From Anadara kagoshimensis (lineage: Eukaryota > Mollusca > Bivalvia > Arcoida > Arcidae): a stretch of 64,000 bases of DNA. Of this stretch, positions 57,540 through 64,000 are shown one piece after another. The translations under genes were made by a program, and so were the position numbers. The stretch is from the NCBI GenBank assembly GCA_021292105.1, contig CM037870.1, positions 13,673,234 to 13,737,233 of the forward strand. Direction: 5' to 3'. The notes below the pieces were generated by a model. That model searched no databases and was not told the DNA's origin. It saw only the letters and a program-made list of their open reading frames with translations. Within the stretch, counting starts at the first letter, position 1; the number at the start of each line of letters is the position of its first letter.

Positions 57540-57835
57540 ACAAGTGATGTCAATGAATTATTGTTTAACTGAACTTCACTGGTTCCAGTATTAATTTTGT
57601 TTCACTTTCCTTTGTATGTTCTTGTTTGGTTGATTTATGATTTGTATTGTTTTATGTTCCCGGGATTGGTTGTTGGCAAGGGCATGTGTTTTTCAGTTGC
57701 AAAGTCCCTTTTTCCATTTCAATATTGTCCTGCATTATAAGTAAGGCTGTGTAATCATGCCATTGTGTAATTGTAACATCATCATTATGCAAGCGGTGTT
57801 CATACAAATCATGTTATTTTATACCTGTCAAACGC

Positions 57836-58056
57836 AGATAAAGATCTGGCGAAATTTTAACAATGAACTGACGAGAATCAGTCGAAGTGTGTTTGTCGAG
57901 TGGTCGAAATATCGATAGCTTGCGGCAAATGCAGAAAATAGTTGCCGAAAGGTTGTTGAAATATACATATAGGTAATTATAATGAGGGACCATGATCATC
58001 TGTCAATTCGGTACTAATTCGTTTGCCTAGTGTTAAATTTTCGACAATTATGTACT
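57836..58056. mobile_element. MITE A copy in unit 1
   Basis: Left AAGATCTGGCGAAATTTTAA, right GCCTAGTGTTAAATTTTCGA then CAATTATGTACTG. Confidence 0.75.
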
Positions 58057-59688
58057 GTATTGCAGTGTTTGAATTGGTTTCCGGGCTATATGTACTTGTA
58101 TGGATGCTGAATATTTCCTTCATTGCAGGATTACATGTCTAACTATTCACTTTCAAATGTTTAGCGAATTATGCATGACCATCTTTAAATTGTTGAATAT
58201 TTTGTATTAAAATGGGAAAAGCGAAAACAAGAATCGTTTTAACGAAAGTTTTACTGAATCGGTGTTAACATTTCTATTTCAATTATATAATGCATATATA
58301 ATAGTAGTATATCCATTTTGCAGGATTTGCAGTATTATAATACAAATATATATAATTTATAACGTTTTGCTGCGATGTTGGTCAATTTCAAATGCCATTT
58401 TCAAATTAAAACCTATACTTTTATTCGTATATCACTGTAACAACTGTGATAACAAGGACGTTACATGAAATATTTACGACTTCATTTAGTGAAGCATGAC
58501 TCATTATATGGCAACATTGCAAGTGGTTGTACTGTGTAATACATATGCACAAAATATAGCATGCCATCTCATATGTCGAAATTGTCTTTATAATTCATGT
58601 TTATTGCAACGTCAATTGTTTTAGTGCGCCTTTATATGTCTTTTCTTTATAATGTATGATTTTAACTACATCAATGGTTTGTTTTTGCAAATTATGTTAT
58701 TCATTCATTCATGCTTGTAAACCAGTACTGTATACTTATTATGTAAATGCTGCAAAGTTCCAATCATATTCATAAGAAGCTGTAGAAGTTTTCACAATCA
58801 GATAGTGCAATATATCTGTGTTATAGGGATATAATTCGGTGATAATTCACATACAAACTGTTTAAAAATTAAAAAGCTTATGGCATTTGAAAAACAAATA
58901 TCCTCAAAAGTACAGCAAACAGTTGTAGCGTTTTTCTCAATAGGTAAAAATAAAAAAAATTGTTTTACATATTTTGCCTTTCTATACCTTTATCACCTCG
59001 CTAATTACCAATCAATGCCCAAATGACAATTTCAAACCACAGTTACAACTACGAAAATTATAATCTATAATTAATATATCTATTTTCCTGGATTTACGAG
59101 ATGATGATGATAATGCCCAAATCACAGCTGCAACTACGAAAATTAGCACGCGAATTTGTATAAGTCAAATGAGTCAAGATGCCTCGGAAGGGTAAGCACA
59201 TTCGGTTTAGCTAGCTATTTCTGTATTCAAAATCGAGGATGACATCACCATGGAGATGTCGAATATATCTAGAGTAATTTTGGATACAGAGACATCACAC
59301 TTACAAACAATATTGTGATGAAGGACATAATATTTGGTGTCAAAAAACCTATTTCTTATTTACTTCTTTATATGTCTCTCCAGTTTATCGTCAAACGCAT
59401 TGATAATGTGAAATTATGACTGAACAGAAGATGACAAAAAGGTTACCTTAACATGCATTTGTCTTTTTGTTTTGTCTGGTTTATCATTGCATTGTATTTT
59501 GCATGTTCCTGGTGGTGTTGACTGTTGCCAGGGGCATGTTTTAGTTCAAAATTCGCTTCTTCTGTTTCAATTTGATGTGCATTAATAGTTAGGCTGTGTA
59601 GTAATACCGCTGTATAATTGTAACATCATCATTATGCATGCGGTGTTCATATAAATCATGTTATTTTAGAACTGTCAAATACAGATGC

Positions 59689-59730
59689 GTACAGACCTGT
59701 CTAATGGTTAACGTTGCACTTATTGACTTG
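59689..59730. mobile_element. MITE A left end only
   Basis: CGTACAGACCTGTCTAATGG then TTAACG; the rest is missing. Confidence 0.65.
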
Positions 59731-59897
59731 TAAGGATTCGTGCTCCGGATGATTGCTGTTTTCAAGGGCATGTTTTTCAGTTGCAGATACCCTTTCTTTC
59801 TCATTTCAATATTGTCTAGGCGATGTATTATTGTAACATTATTATACATGAGGCGATCATATAAATCATGTCATTCTAGAACTGTCGAACGCAGATA

Positions 59898-60124
59898 AGT
59901 ACAGACTTGTCGAAAGTTTAACAATGAGCTGATGTAAAGTATCCGAAGCTCGACTGTCGATTGACCGAGATATGAATAGCTAGTAAACAAAAAACTGCAT
60001 AGACACAAAACGTGCAAAAACCTGATATAGATATACGATATAGATATATAAGATATAGCTGAAAAGGAGCCAAGATAAGTTGTCGATTCGGTACTTTGTT
60101 GAACTTTCGACAGGTCTGTACTGT
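59898..60124. mobile_element. MITE A copy in unit 2
   Basis: Left AGTACAGACTTGTCGAAAGT; right GAACTTTCGACAGGTCTGTA then CTG, next to TA. Confidence 0.85.
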
Positions 60125-61438
60125 AGTACTCTGTTTGGATTGGTTTCCGGGCTGTATGACTGTTGAATAATTCATAGTATAGAATATTGTTTTCGAGATT
60201 CTCAAATTCAGGATTCTGTCTACACAAAAATTCCTTTTCAAATGTTTATCGAATTATTCATGATAATCTTTGAATTATATTGTTGAATACTTATTGAATA
60301 CTTTTTTAAAAGGGGAAAAGCGAAAACAAGAACCATTTAAACAGATGCAATTTGTAAACATTTCAATTGCATAATGCATAATTAATATATCCCTAGTATG
60401 GGATTTGCTGAATAATAATGACTTTTTTTACAGTTTATTTTTAAATTAAAAAAGTTTTTATTTATATAATCTATAATCAATCTATTATCCATTTTGCGGG
60501 ATTTGTGGAATTATAATGACAGCAATTTTTATTTTATTTTTGCTGCGCTGTTGGTAACATTTCAAAATTAAAATTAGTATTCGTATTTCAGTGAGACAGT
60601 TGTGATAACAAGGACATAACATAATACAATATCAAAGACTTCAATTACTGAAGCATATCTCAATGTATATGAACATTAGTTGTTTTCTGTAAGCAATATA
60701 TAATATCTATTGTAATGCAACTTTATATGCCGGTGTTGTTTGATCATTTATCTTAATTGTCACATCTATTGTTTTTCATGTCAATTTATCTGTCAGTCTT
60801 TGGTATACAAAATCCTGCAAAATAACAATTTTATTTCTAAGCACAGTGACAAGTGTGAAACCTGGCATATTATGTTAAACACGCGAATTCCAATTACGAA
60901 AATGAGGCTAGGTGCTGCAGAAGTGTAAGCATCTCCAGTTGAGCTACCTATATGTCTACGCACAATTTGTGTGATCAAAATTATGAATGATGTCAACATA
61001 GAATCATGAGACGTCAAATATATCCAAAATAACTTTGAATACAGAGACCTCATACTTATTAACAATATTGTGATGATGGAAATAAAATTTGAAGTCTCAA
61101 AACCTTTTTCTTATTTTAAACTTCTTCTGGTTTCTCCAGTTTATCGCAAAACCCCTTGACAACGCCAAAATATTACTCAACAAATGATGGCAACGAATTT
61201 ATTTTTACTTGACTCTAGTGGTTCCAGTTCCGTTTGTCTTTACTATGTATTGCCTTGTTCGACTAGTTTCTCATTGACTTGTATCGTTTCGTGTTTTTTG
61301 GTGTTTGCTTTGGCCAATGGTATGTTTTTCAGTTCCAACTTCCTCCATTGCAATATTGTTCTCCATTATTGGTTCGGCTGTGTAATAGTACCATTGTACA
61401 ACTGTAACATCATCACTATACATGTGTTAATCATATAA

Positions 61439-61569
61439 TCAAAAACAAACATACTAATCCATGTCCGAATCATAATCCAGAAGCAAAGTAAAAACTTTGG
61501 AACTGACAAGTTAGGTTAGACACGTGAACTTCCACCAGGGAAGTGAGGCCGGGTGCCCCGGATGGGTAA
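61439..61569 (-). mobile_element. Element C 3'-UTR fragment, young-looking
   Basis: Nearly identical to 16298-16430: the minus strand has CGGGGCACCCGGCCTCACTT, GAAGTTCACGTGTCTAACCT and GGATTAGTATGTTTGTTTTT. It is 5'-truncated at 61569 and sits inside unit 3 of the ~1.8-kb array, where it interrupts the repeated sequence. Confidence 0.85.
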
Positions 61570-61599
61570 ACATGTTATTTTAAAACTGTCGAATGCAGA

Positions 61600-61822
61600 T
61601 ACCTACAGAACTGTCAAAAGTTTAGCAATAAGCTGACGTAAAGTAGTAGACGCCCGTGTATTGAGTAGCCGGGATATGGATAGGTAGTTGACAAAACCCT
61701 GCATAAAAGCAGATTGCATTTGCGAAAAGCTATAGAGATACAGCTTACAAAAAGCCAAGATTAGCTGTAGATCCGTTACTAACTCGTTAGCTTAGTGTTA
61801 AATTTTCGACAGCCCTGTAAGG
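61600..61822. mobile_element. MITE A copy in unit 3
   Basis: Left CCTACAGAACTGTCAAAAGT; right CGTTAGCTTAGTGTTAAATT then TTCGACAGCCCTGTA. Confidence 0.8.
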
Positions 61823-62671
61823 TATAGCAGTGTTTGAATTGGTTTACGGGCTTGTATCTGATGAATATTTCATAATATAGAATATTGTTATTGAGATCCT
61901 TTATTTTAGGTTTATGTCTATGCAAACATTCCTTTTCAAATAGTACTTAATCGAATTATTCATGATCATCTTTAAATTATTGAATATTTATTGGATAATG
62001 TTTATTCAATTGGAAAATGAGAATAAAAAACCATTGAACGAATGTATTTTTGGATCGATGTAACATATCATGATCGATTGAAAATCTATAATTAATATAT
62101 TCATTTTCCTTGATTTACGGGTTGATAATGACATAATTTGTTGCCCATTAAAAACAATATTCTATTTCGGTGAAGCAATTTTACAATGTATAATTAATAT
62201 ATCAATTTTGTGGGATTTGCGGAATTTTAAATGCGATACAGTTTTTTAAATTGAAAACAATATTGTTACATGATTTTATTTCAGTTAAGCAATTGAGACA
62301 ACAAGGACATAACATTATCAAATATTCAAGATTTTGTTTAATTGAGCAAATCTTAGTGTTTGGGTACATGGATGTTCTTTGTAAACAAAACATAATACCG
62401 GTATTAGTTATAATGCAACTTTATAAGTGATTGTTGGCTTTATAATATTTTCATTGCTACAGCAATGGCTTTTTTTGCAAATTGTACATTTGTATATATA
62501 AAGGAGAAAAAAGAGGGTATGAGATATTTTGCAGTTGGCCTGTTGTTTAAACAACACTTTTTTGATAAACACACATAATAGAATTAAAATTACAAATACA
62601 TATGATTCCGAAAGAAGAATGAATCTCTGTATAACAACTTACATACATTGTCTTACAATATACTATATATC

Positions 62672-62805
62672 AGCATTAAGTTTCAAATACTACATAAATA
62701 AATAAATAAATAAATAAATATTAATAAATAAATAAATAAATAAATAAAATGAAAGAAATGTTCGGAAGAACAAAAAATAGAGAGCATTAAGTTTCAAATA
62801 CTACA

Positions 62806-62864
<59 letters not shown>

Positions 62865-62900
62865 ATGTTACAAAAATGTTCGGAAGAACAAAAAATAGAG
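62672..62900 (+). repeat. Duplicated ~118-bp block with (ATAA)n tracts
   Basis: CATTAAGTTTCAAATACTAC followed by an ATAA run and then TGTTCGGAAGAACAAAAAAT occurs twice; TTCGGAAGAAC lies at 62761 and 62879. Confidence 0.9.
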
Positions 62901-63363
62901 AAGGGAATCAAAACATACGTGTTGGTGATTGATCTTGGAAGATACGTCACATTAATCTGTAAAGAATGTAGTTTGGACTCAGGTTGGAATGAAGCTATCC
63001 GAAAGATGCTTTATTGCATCGATTCAACTTCAGCAAACATTAGTTTTTATTTTTTTTTACTTGCACTGAATCACTGAAGTGATTTTTTATATGATTTTCA
63101 ACTTGAGTAAACATTCATTTTGACCTTTTCACACACACTGAATTTCTGAAGTGTCTAGCAGGTGCAGGTAACACGTAACAAAACGTGCGAGAAATTAGAA
63201 AAAACGCATACCAATATCTGACGTTTCCAGATGCGATCGTGAAATATAGCTCAATACAAAATGATAAAGATCAAAACACTATAGGGTATAACAATACATA
63301 TGTAAAACATATATATATACGTCAAAATAAAAACTAAAGAATTTTCGATCACTTCTGTATATA
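62901..63363. other. No feature recognised
   Basis: An open frame at 62865-63077 starts inside the microsatellite block and has no recognisable domain. Confidence 0.4.
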
Positions 63364-63542
63364 CAGTCAAATCTATCTTAAAAGGCCACCCAAAGGAATC
63401 AGTAAAAGTGGCCTTTATGGTCAGGTGGTCTTTATATACAGGTTCAAATTATATGAATAAAGAACAATTGCAATACAATTCTACTTGCCTTTATAAGCAG
63501 GTGATCTTTATATAGAGGTGACCTTTAAGGCAGGTTAGACTT
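63364..63542 (+). mobile_element. MITE B copy
   Basis: CAGTCAAATCTATCTTAAAA at the left and GACCTTTAAGGCAGGTTAGA then CT at the right, with the usual GGTTCAAATTATATGAATAA inside. Confidence 0.9.
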
Positions 63543-63544
63543 TA

Positions 63545-63985
63545 CAGTCAAACTATCTTTAAAGACCACCCAAAGGAATCAGAAAAAGTGGCGTTTATGT
63601 ACAGGCTCCAACTTCACAATCATTTCTGAACTAAGATTTTCCTTAACCTAAATCAATAAAATTTGAAACCTAAATAATTGTGTTAATTATTAAAATATTC
63701 AGTAATGTAAGATGTCATTTTAAAGATTTTATTACGCTTATGATTTCTATATTTAGTTTTGATAAAATTGATTATTCTTAGTCCTAAAAAGATCTTACCA
63801 AAATTTGTTTCATCGAAATTAAGGAAATTCCTAGTTAAGGAATTATTATGAAACTGGGGCCAGGTGGTTCTTATAGACAGGTTCAAACAACATGAAAAAT
63901 AGCCATTGGGTTAGGTTTTTAATGGGCTTTAAAATCAGGTGACCCTTATATAGAGGTGGTCTTTAAGTCAGGTTCGAATTAACTG
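63545..63985 (+). mobile_element. MITE B copy split by MITE F
   Basis: The left part CAGTCAAACTATCTTTAAAG continues to 63608; the right part resumes at CCAGGTGGTTCTTATAGACA and ends GTCTTTAAGTCAGGTTCGAA near 63985. It follows the previous MITE B directly. Confidence 0.8.
63609..63858. mobile_element. MITE F copy nested in MITE B
   Basis: The left TTCACAATCATTTCTGAACT is inverted at the right as CTAGTTAAGGAATTATTATG then AAACTGG. The middle is AT-rich and non-coding. Confidence 0.6.
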
Positions 63986-64000
63986 TAAACTGGTAAATTC

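Larger units (their letters stand above)
57540..62400 (+). repeat. Three ~1.8-kb tandem units, each with MITE A and element C-like segments
   Basis: TGTAACATCATCA recurs at 57771, 59620 and 61403; AACAAGGAC at 58451, 60607 and 62300. Each unit runs: a GTTCCAGT..TTTGT block, a TTGTTCTGG/TTTCGTG..GGTTG block, GGCTGTGTAATAGTACCATT-type sequence, MITE A, then AGTGTTTGAATTGGTTTCCG, CCTTTTCAAATGTT, TCATGATCATCTTTAAATT and GGGATTTG. Units one and two end with decayed element C segments (59185-59340; 60895-61090). Unit two has an extra internal duplication (59.73-59.9 kb). Confidence 0.8.

Overview
The window is AT-rich animal DNA (about one third G+C by eye) with almost no recognisable host genes. 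Its repeats point to a bivalve mollusc. These include tRNA-derived SINEs ending in a GGGACGTTAAAC-type domain with a (CAACT)n tail, TA-flanked palindromic MITEs, and a Helitron-like element whose core is full of GACCTTGACC repeats. There are also relics of type I hammerhead ribozymes and scattered 3' ends of one reverse-transcriptase element. This assignment is inference from repeat style; no species-diagnostic gene is present.

Host coding content is slight. The best candidate is an internal exon on the minus strand at 63-353, open for 97 codons, hydrophobic then cysteine-rich, with a consensus splice donor. A weaker candidate is a short plus-strand exon at 41133-41225 ending at a GTGAGT donor. 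Other coding sequence is retroelement debris: element C at 16.3-17.0 and 45.4-46.0 kb, and a second LINE with a zinc-ribbon C-terminus at 33.0-33.8 kb.

The main architecture is a chain of separate, low-copy, diverged tandem arrays, most with units of 0.1-2 kb that differ from array to array. They are: 1.17-1.77 kb (tRNA-like SINE heads); 3.3-4.06 kb (trinucleotide tract); 4.84-7.69 kb (about 0.5 kb units); 7.7-8.77 kb (duplication); 10.5-13.3 kb (about 0.68 kb units); 14.15-14.71 kb (about 168 bp units); 22.4-23.66 kb; 29.86-30.3 kb; 34.4-35.85 kb (ten units of exactly 145 bp inside a Helitron-like element); 37.15-40.79 kb (about 0.75 kb units separated by AAAT microsatellites); 44.56-48.5 kb; 49.77-54.65 kb; 55.5-56.7 kb; and 57.5-62.4 kb (about 1.8 kb units).

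Two families run through these arrays. MITE A (termini CAGTACAGACCTGTC, TA target) is present as about thirty whole or half copies. The 3' region of element C lies in or beside several arrays. In the 44.56-48.5 kb array, the element C reverse-transcriptase fragment shares the array with hammerhead-ribozyme cores. This raises the possibility that element C is a Penelope-like or retrozyme-associated element and that its head-to-tail copies seeded some arrays. Nested insertions with intact target duplications give a partial order of events: MITE A is older than the SINEs inserted into it.
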